Source: Actinomycetes bacterium
GTDB taxonomy: Bacteria; Actinomycetota; Acidimicrobiia; Acidimicrobiales; UBA8190
NCBI GenBank assembly: GCA_021803325.1
Contig: JAJZLP010000353.1
Coordinates: 1-64,000 of the forward strand
Length of the DNA stretch: 64,000 nucleotides
Reading direction: 5' to 3'
The notes under the pieces are model-generated. The model saw only the letters and a program-made list of their open reading frames with translations, searched no databases and was not told the origin of the DNA. Of the stretch, positions 41,414-49,935 are shown in pieces; positions within the stretch are counted from its first letter, which is position 1, and each line of letters begins with the position of its first letter. Position numbers and translations under genes: made by a program.

Positions 41414-44083
41414 CTACGGCGACACGGGCACGAGCAGGCAGCGGCAGCCCGCGTGCGCCGGTGGATGCCGGTGCCCAGTGGGAAATTCCTGCCCTGCCGG
41501 AACGCCGTCGTCGAGTGCGTTGTCGTCGCAGTCAGCGCAGGCTCCGCCGTCGTCGTCCACCACCCAGCGCAGCTCGCTGCCGGCGGGCGTGCCGGCCACG
41601 ACCGCCTGGGAGAATGCCGCCACGATGTGGTCGGTGGCCAGCGCCTCCACCCGGCTGCCCTTCCATTCGCGAAATGCGGCGCCGACCCGCTCGGCAGCCT
41701 GCTGGTCGTCGGCAGCGCCGTTCCCGAGGTCGAGGCGCCGCCGCAGCGCGGAGACAAGCGCTCCTGCCAGCTCGTCGGCGACCGCCGCCATCGGTGGCGC
41801 GTCGGCGGCGCTGGCACCGCAGAAGGCGGTGCCGGCGCGGGCGGCCTCGTCGAGGTGCTCGCGCACGGCGATCACGTAGCGAGCCCGATGCTCGCTCTCG
41901 TCCGGAAGCAGTGCAGTCCCGTCGGCCCGGCCGGCACCGGCATTGCGCAGGCGGTCGAGCAGGTCGTTCTGGTCGTCCTGCAGTGCCCGCTTCAGCCGGC
42001 GGGCCAATCCGGCGATCACGGGCCGGACCAGTTCGTCGCGCCGTGCCAGCTCGGGGTCGGCGGCGGCCGCGTCGAGCTCGGACGCTGGCTCCCGATCCGC
42101 GTCGGCCGCCGCCCCGGGTGCTCCATCGGATGTCGTCCCGGGTGCTCCATCGGACGTCGTCCCGGGCGGGGCGTCGACAGCGCCACCCGCCTCGTCGGCG
42201 CTCCCCGCCTCCACGCGGCCGGCCCGACCGGCCTCCGTGCTCGCGTCGGCGACGCTCCCCGGCACGGCGCCGGCCACCGCCGGATCGACCGGCGCTGCTG
42301 ACATGTCAGCGGCGGGTGCTCCGCCGGCCGGAGCGGCCCCCACGGGCCGCGCCGGGTGGCGACGCCGCGGCCGCGGCTTGGCGTCGTGCTGCAGGATGCG
42401 GACCGCCGGCCCGTCGTCGTCGTCGAGCATCGAGAAGGCCGGGCTCACGCCGCCCACTCCTACGCCCACTCCTGCACCTGCACCTGCACCTTTGCCTGGG
42501 CCTTGGCCTTGGCCTTGGCCTTGGCCTGCACCCGTACCTCGAACCGGGGCGGCACGCCCTCCGTCATCCGGCGACGGTGCAGCATCACCGTCCCGGGGCT
42601 CGGTCGCACCGGGATCACCCGCGCCCCGCGCAGCCCTGAGCCGGGCGAAGAGCGCGTCGACATCGCCTTCCGGAGGCCGCCCAACAGCATCGTCCGTCGC
42701 CGAACCGGGCGCCGACCCACTCTCCTGCTCGCCCGCAGCGTTGTCCGCCACGGTCCCGGCAGGACCACCGGCTTCGCCGTCGCCCGCCCTGGCCCCAACC
42801 TTCCCCACCGCATCATCGCCTGGCTGCTCAGCCTCATCGGTCGTCGCCGACGCACGTCGGGCTGCGGACCCTGAGGTTGCCACCCCAGGTCCAGCACCCG
42901 TCCCCAGATCGCCGATCCCAGAACCCGCTCGCGCCCCAGCTTCCGCGGCTTCCGCGCCGGTCCCGGCCGCCGCGCCGGTCGTGCGCCGCCGACCCCTCCC
43001 CCGGCCGGAGCCCCCGTCGGCAACCGAACCGCCGGCAGCCGGCACAGCTGGTGTCCCCTCGTCCGGCAAGGCCACGGCCCTCGACACAACGGCACTCGGC
43101 ACCGCCGCACCGACCGGCCCGGTCGCCGCCCCACCCGGAACCACACGCCAGTCACCCGGCACCACGTCACCCGGCGCCGCGTCACCCGCAGACACCGCAC
43201 CGGCCGGCCCGGTCACCGTCCCGCCCGCAGCCGCACGCCAGTCACCCGGCGTCACGTCACCCGGCGCAGCCGACACCCCGGACAGGTCCGGCGCATCCGC
43301 GTCCGGCTCGCCCAGCACGTCATCGGGCTGCGGCATGGCCCGAACCGCCTCGGCCGCCTGCCTCGCCTCGTCCTCGGCATGCAACAGCTCGTCGGCGATC
43401 TCGTCGACGGCGTGACGAACACCCTGGATGGTCTGGGCCAGGCGCTCACGTCCAGCCCGCAGCTGCTCGATCTGGGAGTGGAGGGAGCGCCGCCGCTTGG
43501 CCAGGTCAGACAGCACCCGAGCCCGCAGCTCCTGGGCCTCCTGCACCATGGATCGGCACTCCGTGCGCGCCTGCACCAGCATGGCGTCGGCCTCCGCCCG
43601 GGCGTGCTCCACCCGGGCGGTCGCCTCGTCCTGAGCCCGGCGCCGCGTGTCGGCGGCGGCAGCGTCACTCTGGGCTATGCGCTCCGCGGCATGCTGCTCG
43701 GCCCGGCTCACCACCTGCTCGGCCTGCTCCTGCGCCTCAGCCAGCGCCCTGGCGGCCTCCTCTTCGGCGCGGCTGACCATGTCGGCAGCCGCGTCGCGAG
43801 CGGCCCGCAGCACCCGGGCGGTCTCCTGCCCGAGGACCGCAGTCAACGTCTCCTCGTCCACCTCGGGGCTCGCCGCCCGCCGCTCGGCATCGGCCAGCGC
43901 CGTTCGGAGCTCTGCCTCGCGCTCGGCGGCACCCGCCATCTCCCGGGCGATCAGCTCGAGCATGCCGCGGACCTCGCCGGGGTCGAAGCCACGTCGCACC
44001 GTCGAGAAGTGGTGCTGCTGCACCTCGTCCACCGACAGGCGCGCCGATGCGGTCGAGATGGTGAGGCGGCGGTCGTCGGGCAT
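41414..44083 (-). CDS. DivIVA-domain coiled-coil protein with C-terminal MuF-like Cys/His motif
   Basis: 889 residues. DivIVA-like N-terminus (about 12-70: HHFSTVRRGFDPGEVRGMLELI), then a long coiled coil (about 50-250; AEEEAARALAEAQEQAEQVVSRAEQ), a 370-residue disordered Pro/Ala/Gly/Asp-rich middle, and a helical domain from about 680. It ends in CADCDDNALDDGV, FPTGHRHPPAHAGCRCLLVP. That final pattern (CxxC, GHxxPP.H.xCRC) is the one found at the end of phage SPP1 gp7/Mu F-type head proteins and related toxin-delivery domains. DivIVA proteins mark cell poles and septa. This fusion could place an otherwise unknown domain at the pole. The middle part varies in composition and repeats. Confidence 0.82.
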   Translation of the reverse strand: MPDDRRLTISTASARLSVDEVQQHHFSTVRRGFDPGEVRGMLELIAREMAGAAEREAELRTALADAERRAASPEVDEETLTAVLGQETARVLRAARDAAADMVSRAEEEAARALAEAQEQAEQVVSRAEQHAAERIAQSDAAAADTRRRAQDEATARVEHARAEADAMLVQARTECRSMVQEAQELRARVLSDLAKRRRSLHSQIEQLRAGRERLAQTIQGVRHAVDEIADELLHAEDEARQAAEAVRAMPQPDDVLGEPDADAPDLSGVSAAPGDVTPGDWRAAAGGTVTGPAGAVSAGDAAPGDVVPGDWRVVPGGAATGPVGAAVPSAVVSRAVALPDEGTPAVPAAGGSVADGGSGRGRGRRRTTGAAAGTGAEAAEAGARAGSGIGDLGTGAGPGVATSGSAARRASATTDEAEQPGDDAVGKVGARAGDGEAGGPAGTVADNAAGEQESGSAPGSATDDAVGRPPEGDVDALFARLRAARGAGDPGATEPRDGDAAPSPDDGGRAAPVRGTGAGQGQGQGQGPGKGAGAGAGVGVGVGGVSPAFSMLDDDDGPAVRILQHDAKPRPRRRHPARPVGAAPAGGAPAADMSAAPVDPAVAGAVPGSVADASTEAGRAGRVEAGSADEAGGAVDAPPGTTSDGAPGTTSDGAPGAAADADREPASELDAAAADPELARRDELVRPVIAGLARRLKRALQDDQNDLLDRLRNAGAGRADGTALLPDESEHRARYVIAVREHLDEAARAGTAFCGASAADAPPMAAVADELAGALVSALRRRLDLGNGAADDQQAAERVGAAFREWKGSRVEALATDHIVAAFSQAVVAGTPAGSELRWVVDDDGGACADCDDNALDDGVPAGQEFPTGHRHPPAHAGCRCLLVPVSP

Positions 44084-44099
44084 GCGGAGAGCCTACGAC

Positions 44100-44330
44100 C
44101 CCGCGCCCGAGGCTACCGAGACCCCCCGGGCCACCCAGGCCCCCCGTGCCACCGAGGCCACCGAGACCCCCCGGGCCACCCAGGCCCCCGAGACTCCCGC
44201 GGCGATGGCCATACCCGCCGCCGCCGCCGCCGCCAGAACCGCAACACGCGGGCTGCCGCCGACCGCCACCGGGGCCAGGAGCACCGGCATCAGGACCACC
44301 GGCATCAGGACCACCGGCATCAGGACCACG
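44100..44330. repeat. Imperfect tandem repeats between two minus-strand genes
   Basis: 44107-44200 is an imperfect 45 bp duplication (ACCGAGACCCCCCGGG core). 44283-44327 is a 15 bp unit ACCGGCATCAGGACC present three times, running into the end of the Lon-like gene. In one frame they would give Val-Leu-Met-Pro repeats, but no gene is supported. Confidence 0.6.
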
Positions 44331-45492
44331 GTGCCGACTGCCACTCTGCCGGCACGGCGTGACCGGTGGGACCGGCAGGTGGGCCGTTCCCCGCCGCCCC
44401 CAGGTGACCACCGAGCCGCCGCAGGTCGCTCAGGGCCTGCTGCAGCGAGGTGACGCCCAGCACCGTCAGCCCGGACGTGGCATGGGCCCGCGCCTGCGCA
44501 ACCTGGGCTGCCGGCACCAGGAACACCGTGGCGTGCGCCCGTTCGACCGCCACCGTCTTCTGCGGCAAGCCCCCGATCTCCCCCACCGCGCCCGTCGGGT
44601 CGATCGTCCCAGTCGCGGCCACGACCCGCCCGCCGGTCAGCTCCCCACCGCTCAGGCGGTCGAGGAGCCCGAGCGTGAACGCCAGCCCGGCGGAGGGACC
44701 GCCGATCCCGTCCGCCGACAGCGTCACGTGGAACGGGAAGTCGTAGACGGCTTGGGTCCCCATCCCGCTCGAGCCCGGCAGCTGCGAGTAGGGAATCCCC
44801 AGGATCGGCTCCACAGTGTTGCCCTGGCGCTGCCCGGACAGCCGAACGGTGACCGGGTGAGTCCGCGTCGGGCTCGTGACCGTCCCGACCGACAGCGTCA
44901 CCTGCTGGCCAGGCCGGTGAGCACGGACGGCCGCAACCAGGGCGGAGGGACTGCGCACCGGGACGCCGTCGACCGCGGTCACCACGTCGCCGACCGCCAG
45001 CGACCGATAGGCGGGGGTGCCGGGGATGATGGCGTACAGCACCACGCCGGCGTCGGTCTCGGGCACGGCATAGCCCATCTGGCGCAGCGCGACCGCCTCG
45101 GCGGTCATCTGCGACTCCTCCATGTCCACGGTGCCCTGCAATCCGAATTCCGACGCCGGCAAACCGCCGGTCAGGTCGCTGGTCGGGACGACGGTCGTCG
45201 CCGTGCGCCAGAGCCGGTCGGGCAGGTACTGCAGTGCCGTCACCTGCTCCACGCCCACGTCGGTGAGCAGGATGGTGCCGTGGAGCCGGTGATCGCGGGA
45301 CGCCGGGACGGTGATCAAGCCGGCCACCGGTTGGGCCTGGCCCGGCACCAGCGCGTAGTACGACAGGGTCACCCGGCTCGCCACCACCATGCCCACCACG
45401 ATGACCACGGCCAGCACGAGCACGACCGCGGGCCAGCGGCGGCGTCCGGAGGATCCGGGAGCGGGCGGTAGCGTGGTGGGAGAGGAGGTCAT
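44320..45492 (-). CDS. PDZ-Lon (S16) serine protease, membrane-anchored
   Basis: 390 residues. One N-terminal helix (about 22-42) is followed by an extracytoplasmic domain, a PDZ domain (about 140-220; AYRSLAVGDVVTAVDGVPV) and a Lon-type peptidase (about 250-360). The catalytic Ser lies in DGIGGPSAGLAF and the Lys in GGLPQKTVAVERA, so the dyad is intact. Similar proteins (SdrC/YlbL family) occur near cell-wall genes in actinobacteria and Bacillus, where YlbL is a checkpoint-recovery protease. The ATG at 45492 lies 2 bp from the divergent TTG start of the HEAT-repeat gene. The end of the protein (last 30 residues) is Gly/Pro-rich. Confidence 0.9.
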   Translation of the reverse strand: MTSSPTTLPPAPGSSGRRRWPAVVLVLAVVIVVGMVVASRVTLSYYALVPGQAQPVAGLITVPASRDHRLHGTILLTDVGVEQVTALQYLPDRLWRTATTVVPTSDLTGGLPASEFGLQGTVDMEESQMTAEAVALRQMGYAVPETDAGVVLYAIIPGTPAYRSLAVGDVVTAVDGVPVRSPSALVAAVRAHRPGQQVTLSVGTVTSPTRTHPVTVRLSGQRQGNTVEPILGIPYSQLPGSSGMGTQAVYDFPFHVTLSADGIGGPSAGLAFTLGLLDRLSGGELTGGRVVAATGTIDPTGAVGEIGGLPQKTVAVERAHATVFLVPAAQVAQARAHATSGLTVLGVTSLQQALSDLRRLGGHLGAAGNGPPAGPTGHAVPAEWQSAPWS

Positions 45493-45494
45493 CG

Positions 45495-46733
45495 TTGGCA
45501 GCGAGCCCGTCAGCCGGCCCGAGCGCCGCACAGCCTGCCACGGATCAGCAGACCCCTGGTGACGGGCCGAGCACCCAACCGCAGCGCGCCCCTGGGGACG
45601 GACCGGGCACCCAACCGCAGCCTGCCGGTGGTGACGGGCCGGGCACCCAACCGCAGCCTGCCGGTGGTGACGGACCGGGCACCCAACCGCAGCCTGCCGG
45701 TGGTGACGGGCCAGGCAGCCAACCGCAGCGCGCTGCAGGTGACAGCCCGGCAGCCCGGCGGCAGCACGCCACCATCGCCGGGCATCTCGGCGACCAGGAC
45801 ACTGCCGCCGAGCGCAGCCTCGATCCAGATCCCTCGGTACGCGCCTCGGCCTTCGGCGCGCTCGCTCGGCTCGGCGGATGGGACGCCGCTGCGCTCGCCC
45901 GAGCCCTGGCCGACCCTGATCCCGGCGTCCGGCGCCGCGGCGCCACGATCGCCGGACGCCACGCAGCTGCCGCTGCTCACGCCGACGACGATGCTGCCGC
46001 CCATGGCGCCGCAACCAACGACGACGATGCTGCCGGCAGCCCTGCCGCCACCGACGAGGCTTGTGCCGCCCACGCTGTGCCAGCTGCCGCTGTTCACACC
46101 GACGACGATGCTGCCGCTGGCCGCCCCGCCACCGCAGCGGACCGGCGCATTCCTGACGACACCACCGCCGACCTCGCGGTGCAGGGAGCAGCCCTCCTCG
46201 TCGCCACCGACGACGCCGACGACGCCGTCGTCGAAGCCGCTGCCTGGGCACTGGGCGAGCTCCCTCCGGCAGCACGCCCCGCCGGCACCGTCACCCGCCT
46301 GTCGGCACTGGTCACGGGGCACCCAGACCCCCTGTGCCAGGAGGCTGCGGTGGCAGCACTGGGCGCGATCGGCGACCCGCGTGGCCTCGACGCGGTGCTG
46401 CACGCGCTGGGCGGGCGACCACCGCTGCGGCGCCGGGCCGCAGTGGCCCTGGCCGCATTCGACGACCCTCGGGCCGACGAAGCCCTGCAGCGGTGCCGTC
46501 TCGACCGCGACTGGCAGGTGCGCGAGGTGGTCGAGGAGCTGATGGGCCCTGATCCCGACGTGCTTGGCACACCGGTCCCGGAGCCCCACGATCCCGACGG
46601 GCCCGGCACTCCGGCTCCGGAGGCGGCCAACACCAGCCCAAACTCCGAATTCATCCCTACACCCGGCACCGGCAAAGCCGGTGCCGCAGGTCCCGAGCCG
46701 GGCGGCGACGCGGCAGGTGCCGACTGGATCTGA
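45495..46733 (+). CDS. HEAT-repeat protein with N-terminal 12-residue repeats
   Basis: 412 residues, TTG start with AGGAGG 6 bp before it (which lies in the divergent gene). Residues 20-80 are a tandem array GPGTQPQPAGGD. Then HEAT-like repeats (about 100-150 and 230-345; SVRASAFGALARLGG, PLCQEAAVAALGAIGDPRGLDAVLHALGG, PLRRRAAVALAAFDDPRADEALQ), interrupted by an Ala/Asp-rich insertion (155-225) and an acidic C-terminal tail. HEAT repeats are protein-protein interaction scaffolds. Function unknown. Confidence 0.75.
   Translation: MAASPSAGPSAAQPATDQQTPGDGPSTQPQRAPGDGPGTQPQPAGGDGPGTQPQPAGGDGPGTQPQPAGGDGPGSQPQRAAGDSPAARRQHATIAGHLGDQDTAAERSLDPDPSVRASAFGALARLGGWDAAALARALADPDPGVRRRGATIAGRHAAAAAHADDDAAAHGAATNDDDAAGSPAATDEACAAHAVPAAAVHTDDDAAAGRPATAADRRIPDDTTADLAVQGAALLVATDDADDAVVEAAAWALGELPPAARPAGTVTRLSALVTGHPDPLCQEAAVAALGAIGDPRGLDAVLHALGGRPPLRRRAAVALAAFDDPRADEALQRCRLDRDWQVREVVEELMGPDPDVLGTPVPEPHDPDGPGTPAPEAANTSPNSEFIPTPGTGKAGAAGPEPGGDAAGADWI
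45568..45730 (+). repeat. 36 bp tandem repeat inside the HEAT gene
   Basis: A 36 bp unit (GGGCACCCAACCGCAGCC plus TGCCGGTGGTGACGGACC) occurs about four times with a few substitutions. It codes for the 12-residue repeat in frame, so length changes keep the frame. Confidence 0.8.
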
Positions 46734-46861
46734 GGACGAAGCGCGCAGCCGGAGGTGAGTCGGCCGGCACATGGAAGCCGGCCGGTGAGCAGCCATCGGC
46801 TGGACGGCGGAAGTGAACAGCCACTGCTCGGCCGGGGACGGGCGGCCGGGCATCGCCAACG

Positions 46862-47062
46862 GGCCAGCGGCGGCCCGACGAGTGCCGGCGGGCGGCCCGA
46901 CAAGTGCCAGCGGCGGCCCGACGAGTGCCGGCGGGCGGCCCGACGAGTGCCGGCGGGCGGCCCGACAAGTGCCAGCGGCGGCCCGACAAGTGCCAGCGGG
47001 CAGCCCGGCGAGGGGCAGGGACAGCCCGGCGAGGGGCAGGGGCGGCCGGGCGGGCGGCGCCA
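46862..47062. repeat. Tandem repeats before mreB
   Basis: Units of about 20-24 bp of the form GGCGGCCCGACGAGTGCC(AGC/GGCG) occur about seven times, then AGCCCGGCGAGGGGCAGGG twice. They fill most of the gap of 340 bp between the convergent HEAT and mreB genes. No gene is visible, and the whole gap (46734-47075) is accounted for by these repeats. Confidence 0.75.
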
Positions 47063-47075
47063 GCCGGCGGGTGGA

Positions 47076-48077
47076 TCAGTCGTCCTCCAGGAACAGCGAT
47101 CGCACCGAGTCCATCTCCTCCAGGCAGCGACCGGCGCCGAGAGCCACGCACTCGAGCGGGGTGTCGACCACGTGCACCGGCACCGCTGTCTCAGCTGCCA
47201 GCCGGCCAGCCAGCCCGCGTAGCAGCGAACCTCCGCCAACCAGGTGGATCCCCTGGACGATGATGTCCTGGGCCAGCTCCGGGGGGGCATCTCCCAAACA
47301 GGTGACCGCGGCGTCGACGATCTGGCGCACCAGGTCCTCGATGGCGCTGCGTACGTCGGCAGGCGACAGCACCACTGTCTTGGGCATGCCGGTCATCAGC
47401 TCACGGCCGCGCACTTCGGCTTTGGCCTCGTCCTCGTAGGGGGCGGCCGAGCCGATGGCCATCTTGATCTCCTCGGCTGTCCGTTCCCCCACAGCCAGGC
47501 CGTACTCGCGCCGGATGTAGGCCTGGATGGCGGCGTCCAGATCGAACCCGCCACACCGGATGGCGCGTGAGGCAACGACCCCACCGAGCGAGATCACGGC
47601 GGCCTCGGACGTCCCGCCTCCGACGTCGACGATCATGTTGCCGATGGGCTCCTCGATGGCGAGCCCTGCGCCGATAGCCGCTGCCATTGGCTGCTCGATC
47701 AGGTAGGAGGCCGACGCACCGGCCCGCCGGGCCGCCTCGCGCACGGCGCGCCGCTCGACCGACGTGATCGCCGACGGCACGCAGATGAGGACCCGAGAGC
47801 GGTTGAGCCGCGACACACCGCTGCGCTGCAGGATGAGGCGGATGAGCCGCTCGGTGATGTCGAAGTCGGTGATCGCCCCTTGGCGCAGCGGACGCATCGC
47901 CACGATGTACCCGGGTGTCCGCCCGATCATCTGCCAGGCCTGCAGGCCGACCGCCAGCGCCTCGTGCGTGCGGGTGTTGAGGGCGATCACCGTCGGCTCG
48001 TTCAGGACGATGCCCTTTCCCCGGACATAGACGAGGGTGTTGGCGGTTCCGAGGTCGATTGCGACGTCTTTAGCCAT
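47076..48077 (-). CDS. mreB: Actin-like rod shape-determining protein MreB
   Basis: 333 residues, the normal size. ATP-binding motifs: phosphate 1 DVAIDLGTANTLVY, connect 1 PSAITSVERRAVREAAR, phosphate 2 MIVDVGGGTSEAAVI and adenosine GIHLVGGGSLLRGL. It polymerises under the membrane and directs cell-wall synthesis. No mreC/mreD follow, which is unlike the classical operon, so this may be a MreB-like paralog. The protein ends at 333 without the usual C-terminal tail. Confidence 0.92.
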   Translation of the reverse strand: MAKDVAIDLGTANTLVYVRGKGIVLNEPTVIALNTRTHEALAVGLQAWQMIGRTPGYIVAMRPLRQGAITDFDITERLIRLILQRSGVSRLNRSRVLICVPSAITSVERRAVREAARRAGASASYLIEQPMAAAIGAGLAIEEPIGNMIVDVGGGTSEAAVISLGGVVASRAIRCGGFDLDAAIQAYIRREYGLAVGERTAEEIKMAIGSAAPYEDEAKAEVRGRELMTGMPKTVVLSPADVRSAIEDLVRQIVDAAVTCLGDAPPELAQDIIVQGIHLVGGGSLLRGLAGRLAAETAVPVHVVDTPLECVALGAGRCLEEMDSVRSLFLEDD

Positions 48078-48517
48078 CGATGTCGCCGACCTTGGTGCGG
48101 GAGTTGGTGTCTGCGAGAAGCGCCATGCCGGTTGCAGTCCTTGTCGTGCCGACGGCCCGATCCGGCCGTGTCGTTCGGGATTGTCGTGCCATGTTGCGGC
48201 GCCAGGTTCGGAGCGCCACCAGGTCCGGCGGATCTACCGGTGTCCATCGGGCCGTGGTGCTGTGGTTCCGTAGTGCCCTGGTGCCCTGGTGCCCTGGTGC
48301 CCGAGCCGATGGCGACCGGATGTGCCTCGGCCACCGCCATGGCACCGCCTTGTCGCCGCGGCGCCGTGGTCCGGTCGCGGCGCCGCCGCGTGGACGCACG
48401 GTACCGCGTGCCCGCCATGGTAGGGCGGCCCGATCGTCATCAACGGGCAGCCGTCGCACCGGGATCACCACGGGGGCCGACCGCTTCGGGGCGGCACACC
48501 CCACTATTCTCGGCCGA
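48078..48517. other. Divergent gap between mreB and the protease-like gene
   Basis: 440 bp of divergent promoter region. It carries an 8 bp unit GTGCCCTG repeated almost four times at 48273-48302. The open frames here are not supported by any known domain. Confidence 0.5.
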
Positions 48518-49834
48518 ATGGACCGCGGTGGGTCGTTCACCGGGGACGGAGCCCCAGAAGATGCAGGCGACGAAGACGTCGCCCTCCGTGGGTGGCTGCC
48601 CCCCGACGACCGCCTGTGGCGACACCCGTCGGAGCTGGGGAAGGCCGACGCCGATCCGATCGACCTCGCCTCGAGGCATGTCGCGCCCCGTGGACTCGAG
48701 CGTTCCGGTGGCGGTGGACGGGTGTGGCGGGCGGCGGCGGGCGGCGGGCGGCCCACCACCGTGTCGGGCCGGCATCCCGCCACCGCCGTCGTGGGCGCGG
48801 CAGCCATCGTGCTGGCAGTGGCTCTCGTCGTGCTGGTGGCCGACCGACCGTCCGTCAGCACTGCACGGCCCACCAGTGTGCTGGCCGCCAACGCCACCAG
48901 CCTGACCACGGCTGTCGCTCCAGCGCCCCGCGTCCAGGCCTCCATGACCCAGGTCCGGCGATCGCTCGTCGGCCTTGTCGTCACCCAGGGCCACCAGCAC
49001 CCGATGCTGGTCACCGGTGTCGCCACCGCGAGGCGGCTCGTCGTGACCGCGGCGGCGGCTCTCGGGCGGTCCACCCACCTCACGGCGATCTTGCCTGACG
49101 GGCGGCGGCTGCCGGCGAGCGTGGTCGCCACCGACGCACACAGCGGAGTCGCCGTGGTCGCCATCGACCAGCCGGTCACGCCGGCGACCTTCGCTGGTCG
49201 CACCATGGCCGCCGGCGATCTGGCGATGACCGAATGCCTGTGCGGATCGACCCCGGGGGGCGCCACCGGCACCGCCGGCACCACCGCGCTCACCGCCGCC
49301 GTGGCCCTTGCCCAGATCGAAGCGGTCGGCACGTCGGGGACCGGCGCTGGCCCGGGCAACACCCAGCCTCTGCTCGACGTCATCGAGGCTGACCACGTGC
49401 AGTTCCGGCAGGACTCGTGGGGCGGCGTCCTCGTCGACGGGTCTGGGCAGGTGGCGGGTATCTTGGACGCTCAGACAACCGCCAGTGGCGAACGCATGGA
49501 CGTGTTCGTCCCCGGCTGGCTGGCTCAACGCGTCGCCGCGCAGCTGGCCCGCGCCCACCGCGTCGTCCACGGTTGGCTCGGCATCACCGGCGCCGACGCC
49601 CCCGGCACCTGCGGCGGGGCGACCGTGCTCGGCATCCTTCCGGGCGCACCGGTGAACGGCGTTCTTGCGCCTGGCCAGAACGTGGTGGCGGTCGACGGGC
49701 ACCAGATCTGCACGTGGCCGGAGTTGCAGGCTGCGCTGTACGTCGACTCACCCGGCCAGGCCGTCGCCCTCCGCGTGGCCGGCCCGGGCGGCACCCGGAC
49801 CGTGGCGGTCACGCTGAGCGCGTCCCCCGGCTGA
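48518..49834 (+). CDS. Trypsin-fold/PDZ membrane protein that has lost its catalytic triad
   Basis: 438 residues. A cytoplasmic N-terminus contains a conserved GWLPPDDRLWRHPSELG motif, then a single helix (about 90-112), an S1C-like beta-barrel (about 140-330) and a C-terminal PDZ domain (about 345-430; GWLGITGADAPGTCGGATVLGILPGAPVNG). In HtrA proteases the triad lies in TAAHVV, SDLAV and GNSGGPL. Here the corresponding stretches read TAAAALG, SGVAVV and DSWGGVL, so His, Asp and Ser are all missing. It is a pseudoprotease, perhaps a sensor or scaffold. The conserved cytoplasmic motif is typical of actinobacterial homologs. Confidence 0.82.
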   Translation: MDRGGSFTGDGAPEDAGDEDVALRGWLPPDDRLWRHPSELGKADADPIDLASRHVAPRGLERSGGGGRVWRAAAGGGRPTTVSGRHPATAVVGAAAIVLAVALVVLVADRPSVSTARPTSVLAANATSLTTAVAPAPRVQASMTQVRRSLVGLVVTQGHQHPMLVTGVATARRLVVTAAAALGRSTHLTAILPDGRRLPASVVATDAHSGVAVVAIDQPVTPATFAGRTMAAGDLAMTECLCGSTPGGATGTAGTTALTAAVALAQIEAVGTSGTGAGPGNTQPLLDVIEADHVQFRQDSWGGVLVDGSGQVAGILDAQTTASGERMDVFVPGWLAQRVAAQLARAHRVVHGWLGITGADAPGTCGGATVLGILPGAPVNGVLAPGQNVVAVDGHQICTWPELQAALYVDSPGQAVALRVAGPGGTRTVAVTLSASPG

Positions 49835-49935
49835 GCTCCACACCTGGCCTGGTCGGTGCCGTGCTTCGGTGATAGGCGGTCACGCCACGTCGCAACGCGT
49901 CATGCCAGGCGGCCCCACGGCCTAGATTCGGTCAC

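Noticed and set aside
45510-46859. Minus-strand frame over the HEAT gene
   Set aside because: Translated low-complexity Gly/Ala/Arg; the plus frame has HEAT repeats and a Shine-Dalgarno.
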